From Wurfbainia villosa (lineage: Eukaryota > Streptophyta > Magnoliopsida > Zingiberales > Zingiberaceae): 64,000 nt of DNA. Both the position numbers and the translations under genes were made by a program. Below are positions 35,041 to 45,460 of this stretch, piece by piece. The stretch covers positions 21,717,255-21,781,254 of the forward strand of contig CM046008.1 in NCBI GenBank assembly GCA_025175895.1, in the 5' to 3' direction. The notes under the pieces were generated by a model. The model worked only from the letters and a program-made list of their open reading frames with translations, did not search any database and was not told where the DNA came from. Position 1 is the first letter of the stretch; every line of letters begins with the position of its first letter.

Positions 35041-35602
35041 TTAACAGGTTCCATCCGTTTCGATACTCTATCGTATATACAAAGTTCACACACACAAAAC
35101 AAAACACAATAAGTTCTGATATCCAAATAAATACATTCAATACAAACAAAACACACACACATTCAATACAACAAAATAATATTCAATAATATCCAAAAAT
35201 ATTTCATATCCAAATAAATACAAACTAACACAATAAGTTAAGAACAATACAACATTCCAAATAAAAAGTTATATCGTACAACATTTCAAACATCAACATA
35301 GTTCTGATATCCAAATAACAATGTCCACGCAAAAGATCTCAACACATGCGAAAGAAAAAAGAAAAGATCATCTGCTAAGCAATGGCCGACATTCTTCTAC
35401 CTGCATTAGAAAAGAAACAAACAAAAAGTATCATACATTAAAAAAAACTATATACTAACACGAAAATAAATATGCAAAGACTTACAATGATGTGCATTTT
35501 CAACCGCCATAAGGATTGACTTCATCGATCATTCCTGTTTAAAGCAAAATAAAAAGTACTAATCAAAAATTAAAAAAATGAAGGATTAACAAACTCAATA
35601 AA

Positions 35603-37190
35603 CTAAAAAATTTTAAAAGTACTAATTCCAAACATGCATACAATATCATCATCGTCGCCACCATCATCGTCATTACTAGGAGGAATATGACTTGGACCGG
35701 AACTAAATTGGCCGAAATCACGATAAGAAAGGCTTGTTGTCGCCGTGATTTCTATCATTTCTCGATCCCTTTGTGAGTTTTGTTGTTGTATTTCTAGAAT
35801 TTGCTGATCTCTTTCAAGTATTATGCCCTTCAAATTGCTAACCTCCTCAGTTAAGTTATGTATCTGTGCCGCTACTGCTGGTGGAGTAGAAGAAATAGAT
35901 CTACGAGGAACATTATGCATTCTGCTCAGAGAACCCATACCTAATATCCTTCCCCCTTTTGCTCCTCCACTCGCCTCAAGCCATAAATCCAAATTATTAC
36001 TAACAGATGGCTCAGATCCCTCATTATCACCGTCATCTCCTGAAATTCTCTGAGATGAGGATAACTGATCATATCTCTCCTACACAAAATTAAAAATTTA
36101 ATCAGAGCATATACATAACTAACAGAATTAAAGTTATAAAGTAAGTTTAAAGATTAATTCAAACCTTAATTGCTCTAGCTCTATCTCCACTCCAAGTCTT
36201 ATCTTTTTTTTGGAAAGTGCGAACGAAAGTATCTATAAATTCCGGCTCCTTTCCCAATTCCTTAGACTAAATATAAGAATGTTAGAAATAAAATAATAAT
36301 CTGAAATAAATTAAAAAACTAATTGTAGAATTAAAAAATTACCAATCTACGTGAATGCTCCTCGATATTTATAGATCCTCCCGCATATGTTGCAGATAAG
36401 TCTCCAGAATTACATGCTTGATTTATTTTATTCTGTTGACTCCTTTTTTTGCTCTCATCAGATTGCCAATAATTGGAGATTTTACTCCAATTTTCCGAAG
36501 TGACACAGGCTGGTTTTTTTCCAGTACTTTTGGCATGACTCAATACATGTCATATATGATCACCACATTTTTTTTAAAAAATTCTTTTAACTTCCAAGTC
36601 TTGAGATGAGTCCCAAATAAATGTCCACTGATATGAAAAAAAACAATTGATTATATAATCACTTATTTAATATATAAAATGAATCAATTATACCTTAAAC
36701 TCGCACCACCATAGTTCTTTTGTAGGTTCTGGCATACTTGAGTATGACAATGAGTCTCCTCTCCAATAGTTATTCACGATTTTATTGATCTCACGAATAA
36801 CAGTTACAGAATTTTCAAACCTATGATAAAGTGAAAAAAATTGGATAAATAATTAAGATAGTTTAAAAATTATAATATTTATATTACTTACGAATCTCCA
36901 ATCGGAAATATATACGGTCAATTTTCGATGTTCTCGGTAGAGGAGTGTCTGGCGGGTACAGGTGAATTTGAATGGGAAGGCCCTGCCGGCGAATGAGATG
37001 GTACTAGCGACTGATCATGTGAAGGTCCAGCCTGATCAGGGGGGCATGTAGGTATAGTCCTGGCAGGCGGTGAATCAGTCTGGCCAGTACTAGTACTGTG
37101 TTGTCTCTAGCCACCATGTCGAAACTATCAACCAAAATAAAAATTAGAATAAAGCAAATAAAACTTTTATGCTTAATGAAGAACATGAAA
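35603..37190 (-). pseudogene. TNPA-like protein (Ptta/En/Spm family, PF03004 type)
   Basis: A split minus-strand gene. Pieces in order: a Pro/Ser-rich N part (about 37110-36900, SPAGPSHSNSPVPARHSS), 36890-36690, the core 36620-36331 (GKKPACVTSENWSKISNYWQ, KKRSQQNKINQ, AGGSINIEEHSRRL), 36265-36165 (ELGKEPEFIDTFVRTFQKK) and 36075-35603 (LWLEASGG...HNLTEEVSNLKGIILERDQQILEIQQQ, a coiled coil, then an acidic tail). Introns fit the gaps. The family binds subterminal repeats. At least one stop lies in the first core piece, so I call it a pseudogene; a different exon structure could reduce the damage. Confidence 0.75.
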
Positions 37191-37405
37191 AACTTACAAT
37201 ATTCATAATGAAGATATGAGAGACTGCGAGAAGCTACGATGATGTCACCTCTGATAACCTATAAGAACAAAATATACACAACATACAGAGACAAAAAATA
37301 TAAATTTAACAATGAGACATTATATAAACAAATAATTGAGCTAAGAAATTTGATAAAATTATAGTTTAAAACTAAAATTATATATAAAAAAACTTACCCT
37401 AGATG

Positions 37406-37976
37406 TCAAAATTCAAAGTCCTCATTATCATCTTCTTCATCCTCATCGGTATCCTCATCCTCGGTCTCCTCCTCCTCGTCCTCCTCGTCCTCGTCCTCCT
37501 CCCCCTCCTCCTCCTCCTCATCATCATCAATTTCAGTTGCATCCACGTTTATCACTACTCCGCTGGGATCTCGTAACGTTGGAATAATATATTCCTCGGT
37601 ATGAAACATATTTGTAACTTTGTCTGGTCGAAATGCAATGACTTGCCAGCTTTTCATTTTTTTCCCGTGCTTTTGTTTTACAAACAGCCCACCATTCATT
37701 TTTGTCACGCTTCAAACTAGGATATGGAGCATAGAAAACTTGAATCGCTTGTTGTGCCAAAATAAATGGTTCATATCTCTTATACAATCTTTTATGATTT
37801 ATTTCAACCAAATTATACTGTGGATGCACCTTCATCCCTCTGACGGGGTCAAACCAGCGACATATAAATAAGATAACTCGCATTTCTGGACCAGGATATT
37901 CAATCTCTATAATTTCATCCAAAGAAACCATAAAATTCATTGCACCTCCATCATCGAAGATGAACACATACTCCAC
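37406..37976 (-). pseudogene. TNP2-like transposase, DUF4216 domain and acidic C-end
   Basis: Two overlapping open segments. The upstream one reads DEIIEIEYPGPEMRVILFIC, RWFDPVRGMKVHPQYNLVEI and QAIQVFYAPYPSLKRDKNEW, which is DUF4216. A frameshift near 37640 joins it to a frame with VIAFRPDKV...FHTEEYIIPTLRD and then a run of over forty mostly Asp/Glu residues. An acidic tail of this kind is common in these transposases. Confidence 0.8.
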
Positions 37977-38109
37977 TATTCATTGTACTCTTTCCATTTC
38001 CATATTCTTGAGTATGGAAATTATAGCGTTATGAAATATCTTTGCCAAGTGCGTACCATTATTGCTTTTGGACCCCATGATAGATGGATTAGCAATTCTT
38101 GCTGAACGT

Positions 38110-38290
38110 GAGTTTGATTAGCATAAACCTATACTCAAATGAAAATGATATTTATTTAAAAGCTAAGATATGTGTAAACAAAAATGAGGTAATTAAAACT
38201 GCTTACATATGATTTAAACCATGGTGCAAATTCTTGATCGCAGAAGTGATCAAACTCACGTGTCGGGATTTCAGAATATAAGTTTTGGAA
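38110..38290 (-). pseudogene. TNP2-like transposase, small middle exons
   Basis: Minus-strand segment about 38285-38215 (FQNLYSEIPTREFDHFCDQEFAPWF) followed by an intron-like gap and a piece with VQQELLIHLSWGP (about 38120-38070). These match the order between DUF4218 and DUF4216 in the family. Exact splice sites were not fixed. Confidence 0.55.
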
Positions 38291-38328
38291 AATCCTATAA
38301 TAAAAAATTGAATTATAACATAAAAAAA

Positions 38329-38664
38329 TTAACACTTAACGAAGAAATAGGAAATATATACTAACTCGAAATATGGCGATACTTCTGGACAATTAAGTAA
38401 AACATATGTCTGGGATGCCCGCCATTCTTGATCAGTTAAGTATCGTTGCTTACACGGTCCACTTGGTCGACCAAGATAATTAAAAATTGAGAATGAATTC
38501 AAATTGGGATCGACAGGACCTTCATCATTCCTTCCGGATTTCCATCTTTTGGTCTGAATGTGAGGCTCAAAATAATAAGATGCAAAAGTTGTTACTTCCT
38601 CCACAATATATGCATTCACAATAGAGGCTTCAACATGTGCCTTATTTTTCACTTTTTTCTTCAA
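38329..38664 (-). pseudogene. TNP2-like transposase exon after DUF4218
   Basis: Reads KKKVKNKAHVEASIVNAYIV, EEVTTFASYYFEPH, then RYLTDQEWRASQTYVLLNCPEVSPYF. The preceding exon ends YPFER at a GT, and this exon begins after CAG (RFLYHLKKK), so an intron of about 90 bases fits 38685-38775. Confidence 0.82.
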
Positions 38665-38734
38665 ATGATATAAGAATCTGATTGTAATATAAAAAATTGT
38701 ATTAGAAATGAATATATAAAAAAATTATAAATTT

Positions 38735-39069
38735 TTATGCAATAATAACGAAGTATAGAATATGCAAATTATACCTTTCAAAAGGATACATCCATCGATA
38801 ATGAACTGGTCCTCCAACTTTGGCCTCATATGGCAAGTGAACCAATAGATGTTCCATTGAATCAAAAAATACTGGCGGAAAAATCCTTTCTAAATTACAC
38901 AAAATGATTGGAATGTCTCTCTCTAACTTCTCCATGTGTGAATATCCCAAAACTGTTGAGCATATATCATGAAGAAAAATACTTAACTCTGTAATGGCAC
39001 CCCATACAAAATTCGGTAAGAGTTCTTTAAAGGCAATAGGAATTAGTCTTTCCATGAATATATGACAAT
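38735..39069 (-). pseudogene. TNP2-like transposase, DUF4218 domain
   Basis: Open segment MERLIPIAFKELLPNFVWGA, ITELSIFLHDICSTVLGY, FDSMEHLLVHLPYEAKVGGP, VHYRWMYPFERY: DUF4218. It joins the previous exon by a one-base frameshift at about 39060-39075, where the other frame reads KSHDCHIFMERL. Confidence 0.87.
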
Positions 39070-40136
39070 CATGGCTTTTTCAAACCCATCAATTTGCATT
39101 CCTTCATATTGACACATCTCCCAAGATTAGAAACATACCCATCAGGAAATCTCAATGACTTCAACCATTCACAAACAACACGTCTCTGTTCCTTATTCAA
39201 TGTATAAACTACCTTTGGTTTTGGTCCCCTACTATTTTCATCAACATCAAGGGTGGGTCGTTTACAAATGAGTCGCATATCTTTTCTTGCATTTAGATTA
39301 TCTTTTGTTTTTCCGGTGATATCCATCATTGTATTTATCAGATTATCAAAAATATTCTTCTCAATATGCATAACATCGAGATTATGATGAATCAAATTAC
39401 TAAACCAATACGGTAACTCCCAAAATATACTTCGTTTGGTCCATTTATGGTTGCTTCCATATTCATAAGTTGTACCATGTGACTCTTCAATAACAGATGG
39501 AAAGTGAAGAACTCTGTACCAAATATCTTGACCTGTCAATCTCAATGGCAGAGGTGTTCTTTCAATTCGATTCCTAGTGAATTCATCTTTATTCCTTCTG
39601 AAATTGTGATTTAGTGGTAAAAATTGTCTATGACAATCAAAATAACTCGGCTTCTTACCATGTTTCAATCTAATCGACTTTGATCTCTCCATACATATTG
39701 GGCATCCTAAGATCCCTGCAGTACTCCAACCTGATAGCATACCATAAGTCGGAAAGTCATTTATGGTCCAAAGAAGAGCAGCCTTCATTACAAACATCTG
39801 ATTAGTATGAACGTCGTATGTAGGAAAACCTTCATCCCATAGTTGTTTTAGCTCTGCAATCAATGGTTGCATATAAACATCTATTAACTTCTTCGGATTT
39901 TTTGTGCTATGCACAACCAATGTTAAAAACATATACGGTGTTTTCATGCACATCCCAGGCGGAAGATTATACGGAGTTAATATAACTGGCCAACAAGAAT
40001 AGTGTCTTCCTGATTTACCAAATGGAGCAAATCCGTCAGCACAGAGACCTAACCTAATATTTCGAGTCTCCTTCGCAAAATCAGGATATGTTCTATCAAA
40101 ATTTTTCCACACCTCTGCATCTGATGGATGACACAT
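39069..40136 (-). pseudogene. TNP2-like transposase core (Transposase_21)
   Basis: 355-residue open segment: MCHPSDAEVWKNFDRTYPDF, IRLGLCADGFAPFGKSGRHY, LPPGMCMKTPYMFLTLVVHS, MLSGWSTAGILGCPICMERS, NLDVMHIEKNIFDNLINTMM. This is the TNP2 catalytic region that cuts CACTA ends. It is in the same frame as the upstream segment 40167-41132, separated only by one TGA at 40167-40169. Confidence 0.92.
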
Positions 40137-40166
40137 TAGTCCCTCTTCTGTTCGATGATTTGCATG

Positions 40167-41132
40167 TCAAGTCATGTGTTCAGCAGTTGTCTTTGATGCA
40201 TAAAGCCTTTGTAACCTAGGAGTTAAAGGCAAATAAAACAACTGACTATATGATTTACGTCGTTGCTGCCTCCTACTAGTGCTCTTGTACCTATCTTGAT
40301 TACAGAATTTACAAACATCTACATCTGCATCATCTCCCCAATATAACATACAACCATCTCTGCACACATCAATTCTTTCCACTGGAAGACCTAATTCTTT
40401 CATCAGTTTTTTCATACTGTACAAATCATTGGGCAGTATATGATCACGCGGCAATGCCTCTTCAAAAGCTTGAACAAAATTATTAAAACAATCTTCAGAC
40501 ACATTATGCTCTGCCTTGACATTCAACAGTCTTGCGGTGAACGATAGTTTAGTGTGAGTCTCACAACCAACCCATAATGGTTCATCTGCAGCACTCAACA
40601 CCTCCTGAAATTTGAGATATGCTTCATTATTCATATTTTCACCGATATCTGTTACTTGTACCTCTTCCAAGGGTGATGCATTAGTAAACATTTGCTCAAT
40701 TGTTGGAGGACAACTTGAAGCTGCACCTTGTGATTGGGGAATCAAATTCGGGCCCGCTACATCATATATCATCCTCTGAAATGGATTTAATTGATTATAA
40801 TCACTTTGATCCCTAGAGACTTGTGTGTTGTGTCTATGATACTCCTCATCAGATATAAATGGTTCACCATGACATGTCCAGTTATAGTAATTTGCAGTAA
40901 AACCAAATCTACAAAGATGCTCTGAAACTTTGCTAGACGGTAAAAATCTACCATTGTGACACTTTCTGCACGGACACCTTATCTGATTACCATCCATAAA
41001 CTCAACATTACTAGCTGCGAAATTTAAAAACTCTTTCAACCCACTCATAAATTCATCAGTTAAACCCCGACGTTCAGGTAAATTCCTATTATACATCCAA
41101 CTCCTTTCACGCTGCATTATGTCTGTTTTCAA
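40167..41132 (-). pseudogene. TNP2-like transposase N part (transposase-associated domain)
   Basis: 321-residue open segment from ATG 41132. RSWMYNRNLPERRGLTDEFM, the FLNFAASN region, RCPCRKCHNGRFLPSSKVSE and FGFTANYYNWTCHGEPF form the transposase-associated zinc domain, with Cys residues kept. DVCRDGCMLYWGDDADVDVC and CKFCNQDRYK form a second Cys cluster. It ends AEHMT then TGA, where the family normally has Trp before HANHRT; TGG to TGA is one base. The same region is at 48331-49212 in CACTA-2. 41133-41865 holds nothing recognised. Confidence 0.92.
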
Positions 41133-41865
41133 TCAATTATATTAATATAAACTCCTAGAAAATACAATAATACGAAACTTAACATTAATTGAATCCTAAC
41201 AAACATAATTCACGGTAGATCTTTGATCTTTGAAATTAATAACTAATACATAAAAAGATTACACCCTCACATTTATAAAGGATTAATCTATTATTCTATG
41301 ATACAATTGGTCAACGATCATGAATATTATCAAGAGAACAAAAAAATCCAGAGCAAAATTAAATGAACAGGCATGTCGATTTAATTTCCAACGTAAAATG
41401 GATTCAATGTTTTTTTAGCTTCTTCTGTGTCCTTTTTTGAATAAACACATTATTATCTGACTCATACTATCCATACATGTTCACATTGATCACACCGTAC
41501 AGGACTCATGGTATCCATACATGTTCACATCTATCCATCTTAGCAACCATACATGTTCACACTATTAGTTGTGTTTCTCCTACATCTACATCTATCCATC
41601 TTAGCAACCATTTATAAATATTAGCCTATAATTGTTTAGTAAAATAGTAGTAGTTGTTGGTACTATAATGCCTTAACTCAACTAGTTGAGTGCAATTAGG
41701 GTATTTTGATGTTGTGTTTTAATGTGGTTGTTTATCGTGTGTTTCTTTGAATCGAAGGTTCAAAATGAGGTGAACTTGAAGGTGATAGGAAAACAAAGGC
41801 ATGGAACAAGCTTCAATTTGATACATCCGAGAGAATAGATCCTAGTTGAAATAGAATGAGGAGCA

Positions 41866-42330
41866 AATAGAATGGGCTTCAATTTGGAGGTGTGTATGGT
41901 GTTTTGTCGATCGGCTGTGGGAGAAGGTTGGCGGCGGCGGCGAGGCGGGGCTTCGCGGCGGCGACGGCGGTTTGGCGAGAAGGCGAGGCGCCGGACGGGC
42001 GAGCTCGGCGGCACCGGGGGCACGCGCGGCGAACCTCGCGGCCGGAGCCGCCGCTGACCACTGGGGCAGGCGGCGAAAGGAGCCGGGCGGCCTCGCGGGC
42101 CTCACGGCTGGGCTGGGCGCGGCTCAGCGGGCGGCGGCGACCTCGACTCGAGCACGGGCTCACGGCGCTGGGAGCAACGGCGACGAGACTCGAGGGCAGC
42201 CGAGGTCGCGGCCGGACGGCGGTTCGTCGCCGAACAGCGTGCAGGCGGGGAAGATGTCGGGCGGCGACGGAGCCTGTCGGGCGCAACGCGACGCGAAGGG
42301 AAGAAACAGATGGCATCGGGAATTAGGGCG
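41866..42330. promoter_or_regulatory. GC-rich island upstream of the CACTA-1 transposase
   Basis: About 460 bases of very high GC and CpG content in an otherwise AT-rich element, between the transposase start and the right subterminal repeats. In maize En/Spm a GC-rich untranslated first exon next to the promoter (the downstream control region) is the target of epigenetic silencing, and position and orientation here agree. Overlapping long frames on both strands reflect the scarcity of stop codons at high GC. Confidence 0.6.
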
Positions 42331-42339
42331 TCCGTGGAA

Positions 42340-43572
42340 AAGTAAAAAAAAAATTCCAACAAATCTTTGGATTCATTGCAAATTTGCAAAGAATCCAAAG
42401 ATTCGTTGGAAAATTTTTTAAAAAAAATTAAAAAATTTGAAAAGTTTGCAACGAATCTGTGATTCGTTGCAAATTTTTTTAAAAAAAAATTAAAACATTT
42501 GAAAACGTTAACTGATTTTTTTAATTTTTTTTTATAAATTTAAAAAATTGCAACGAATCCAGGATTCGTTGCAAATAATTTTTTAAAAAACTTTAAAATC
42601 GTTAAATGAATTTTTTTAAAAAAAAATTATAAAATTAAGAGTTTGCAACGAATCTGTGGATTCGTTGCAAAATTAGCAACGAATCCACAGATTCGTTGCA
42701 AATAATTTTTTATTTTAAAATAAATAAAATACTTGAAACTCATTAACTAACTTACAGATCTCCGAATGAGATAAAATCAGTGCCAATATGTTCGTCTAGT
42801 TCTCCTCATTATATAAACATCGTCAAAAATATTTTAATCCGGGAATTTTCGAATATCGGTCTGTCTGAGAAATCTAATTCACGTTCAAAAAAATCACATA
42901 TCGCAATATTTTCGGTAAAATTGATTTTTAAAAATATATATATAATCAGGGGAACTAGACGAACACATAGAACTTGTTTCATCTCATTCCGAACTCTCTA
43001 AGTCACTTAACCGGCTTCGACGAATTTTTAATTTTTTTTTTCTAAAAATAAGAATTTGCAACGAATCCTCGGATTCGTTGCAAAATCAGCAACGAATCCA
43101 CAGATTCGTTGCAAAATATTTAAAAAGAAACTCATTCACGAGAACTTGTTTTTTTTTTAATAAAATAAAAATCTGCGACGAATTATGATTTCGTCGCTAA
43201 ATTAGCGACGAATTCAAAATTCGTTGCAAATTTTTGCGACGAAAATATTTTTCATCGGCAATTAACGACGAAAAAAAATTCGTCGCAGATTTTGCAACGA
43301 ATTTTGAATTCGTTGCAGAAATTTGCGACAATTTTATTTTTTCGTCGCAAATTGGCGACGAAAAATAATTTTTGTCACCAATTTGCGACGAATTTTGCAA
43401 CAAAATTTGAATGTTGGAAATTTTTTAAATTTTTCAACAAATTTTTTTCCATCGGAAATTGCGTTACAAATTTGCGACGAAACATAAGATTCGTCGCTAA
43501 TTTTGTTGCAGATTTGCAACGAAAATAATTCGTTGCCAAAGTTCGTCGCCAAAAAACAGTTTTTTTGTAGTG
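42340..43572. repeat. CACTA-1 right subterminal repeats and terminus
   Basis: Six near-identical palindromes GCAACGAATC-NNN-GATTCGTTGC at 42448-42470, 42550-42572, 42645-42668, 42676-42699, 43058-43081 and 43089-43112, then GCGACGAATT-type motifs to the end at 43572. 42720-43020 between them lacks the motif. These would be transposase or TNPA binding sites. Confidence 0.9.
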
Positions 43573-44651
43573 CTTAATGAATCTAGTCAATTGCTCCACC
43601 TACTTAATGAATCAAATGAATCAACTAATGAACTCACTAATTAAATAGTTTGTCAACTAGTTATTCATCATCATCCCAACAATAAAACTTAGCTAAAATC
43701 ATGATATTTTACTATAGATTATCAGATCTAGACTCACCTTGTCTTCCTTTTATTGCATAGCATCTTGATCCCATTTTTAATTATCAGATATGAGAAAACC
43801 TAGCCAAATTGGAAGCAACCTCTACTCCGAGTCCCCTCATTACCTGACCATTGTAAAATATCCCAAATAACACAAATCCTACTAGATCTGCTACTTCCCG
43901 AATCCATAATCCCAGAATAGAGAAAAGGATGAAGGATTTATCCTAAATTAGAAATGTAGATGGCTAGCAGTAGGGTTGTACGGAGGCAATTGGCAACAGT
44001 TGGTCTTGTGTTCAAGGCTACTGAAATGGTGTCATGAGGCTGGCCACAAGCAAGAGCGACTGACAACCACAAATTTGTTGCTCACCACGGCATAGAAAGA
44101 AGGTGGTCGTCGAACAAGATGTCCCGGTGCTTGCGGTGATGTTGTCACTCTTGGTGGAGGTTGGTTGGTGTCATGCAACTAGAGATCAAGGCAATTTGGG
44201 GAGAGGTGACAACGAATGAACCATCAACGGAGGAAGGAGAAGGTGGTCAGGCACGGGTTGTGACCACAATTGAAGAGGTCATTGGCGCTCACCGTCGTCT
44301 GCATCAACGGAGCGCGGCAAGGAGGTGGCGGCACTAATCTTGCTGAACTGAGCTCGTGTGAGAAGATATGATGGAGAGAAGAGAGTTGCGACAATGGGTG
44401 ATGAGGAGAGAAAGAGGGGTGTCGGGAGAAATGTGAGAGGAAATAACCTAGGTTTTCCTTTTTAAACCTTAGGTTTATAACACTTATTAACTCCCTAATA
44501 ATTGATAGCCCAAACACCTATTTACTTTATCCCTATAAACTGTCATAGAAATTCATTTTAAATCCCAAAAAATTTCTAAATAATTTTATAAGATAATAAT
44601 TTTTTCATTAACAAGTGATATTTTATCATTATTTTATTATCATATTTTACA
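43573..44651 (-). repeat. Diverged gypsy LTR, second part (copy L7)
   Basis: It continues from 34386 after the CACTA insertion. The end block (TTTATCCCTATAAACTGTCATAGAA, AAATTTCTAAA, ATTAACAAG-GATATTTTAT, TATTTTACA) matches the end block of the solo LTR at 58240-58394. The terminal ATTTTACA ends at 44651, directly against LINE coding sequence. Confidence 0.82.
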
Positions 44652-45460
44652 CCAACATTCAATATCATATAACATAGCAGATCTAACAATTATTTTATAG
44701 AACTTCCCTTTAAGTTTTAGAGGTACTTTATGATAACATAAAACACCTGACACTGTCCTCTATTTCACCTATCTTATTTGTATTATATATAAGACATTTC
44801 TCTCAATCTCTCCATTGCCTTGCAAAAACTGATTTTAAATACTTAAAGCTTTTAGTTCCAGACAATTTGTCATCTCTTATCTTAAGTTCTTAACATACAC
44901 TTGTCTCTTTATGTCTAATATTTTTAAATTTAAATTTTGTATATTTTGTCTTTACTCCACTAAGTCTAAAACCTTTCATTTCTAATATTTCTTACTAATA
45001 TTTAATTTAGTATTTACTCTTTCATGTGTCTCATCTACTAAAATAATATTATCTATAAACAAACATACACCACAGTACTATGTTTTGAATATGTTCAATG
45101 AATTTGTCTATAATTAATGTAAAAAAGATAGAGATTTAGAGTTGATCCTTGATGTAACATTATCTTTATTAGAAATGCTTCAGTTAATTTGCTTGAAATC
45201 TTCACTTTGATCATTACTTCCTCATATATTATCCTTAATTAGTTCAATATATACTACGTTAACACTCTTTTCTAGAATTCTCTATATAATTTCTCTTGAA
45301 ACTCTATTATAAACTTTTTCTAAGTCAATGAATACCATGTGGAGATCTTATTTTTGCTCTCGATATTTTTCAATTAGTTATCTGAGAAGATGTATAGCTT
45401 CTATTATCGACATTCCAAATATGAACCCAAATTGCATAATTTTGTACTTCCTCCTTATTC
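44652..45460 (-). pseudogene. RTE-type LINE reverse transcriptase relic
   Basis: The minus strand shows IIEAIHLLR (about 45405), DLHMVFIDLEK (about 45340), LFIDNIILVDET (about 45050, where the family has FADD) and VPLKLKGKFYK...RSAMLYDIECW (44720-44655). These blocks are typical of plant RTE-clade reverse transcriptase. It is full of stops. It is cut after ECW by the LTR start at 44651, so the C-end is missing. It is an old copy. Confidence 0.8.

Larger units (their letters stand above)
34387..43572 (-). mobile_element. CACTA (En/Spm-type) DNA transposon, CACTA-1, complete ends
   Basis: It starts CACTACAAAAAA at 34387 and ends TTTTTTGTAGTG at 43572, inverted termini with the CACTA signature. 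A 3-base target duplication CTT flanks it (34384-34386 and 43573-43575). Subterminal repeats lie at both ends. A TNP2-like transposase and a TNPA-like gene are both on the minus strand. It sits in a gypsy LTR (L7). 9,186 bases. The transposase has a stop and a frameshift, so it is probably not autonomous now, but the ends look usable in trans. Confidence 0.95.

Noticed and set aside
37406..37560. Acidic run resembling a nucleolin or histone-chaperone tail
   Set aside because: It is the C-end of the CACTA transposase and lies directly after DUF4216.
41872..42421. Four overlapping frames of 98-149 codons, rich in Arg/Ala/Pro
   Set aside because: Very high GC removes stop codons by chance in all frames; no domain, and the frames conflict on both strands.
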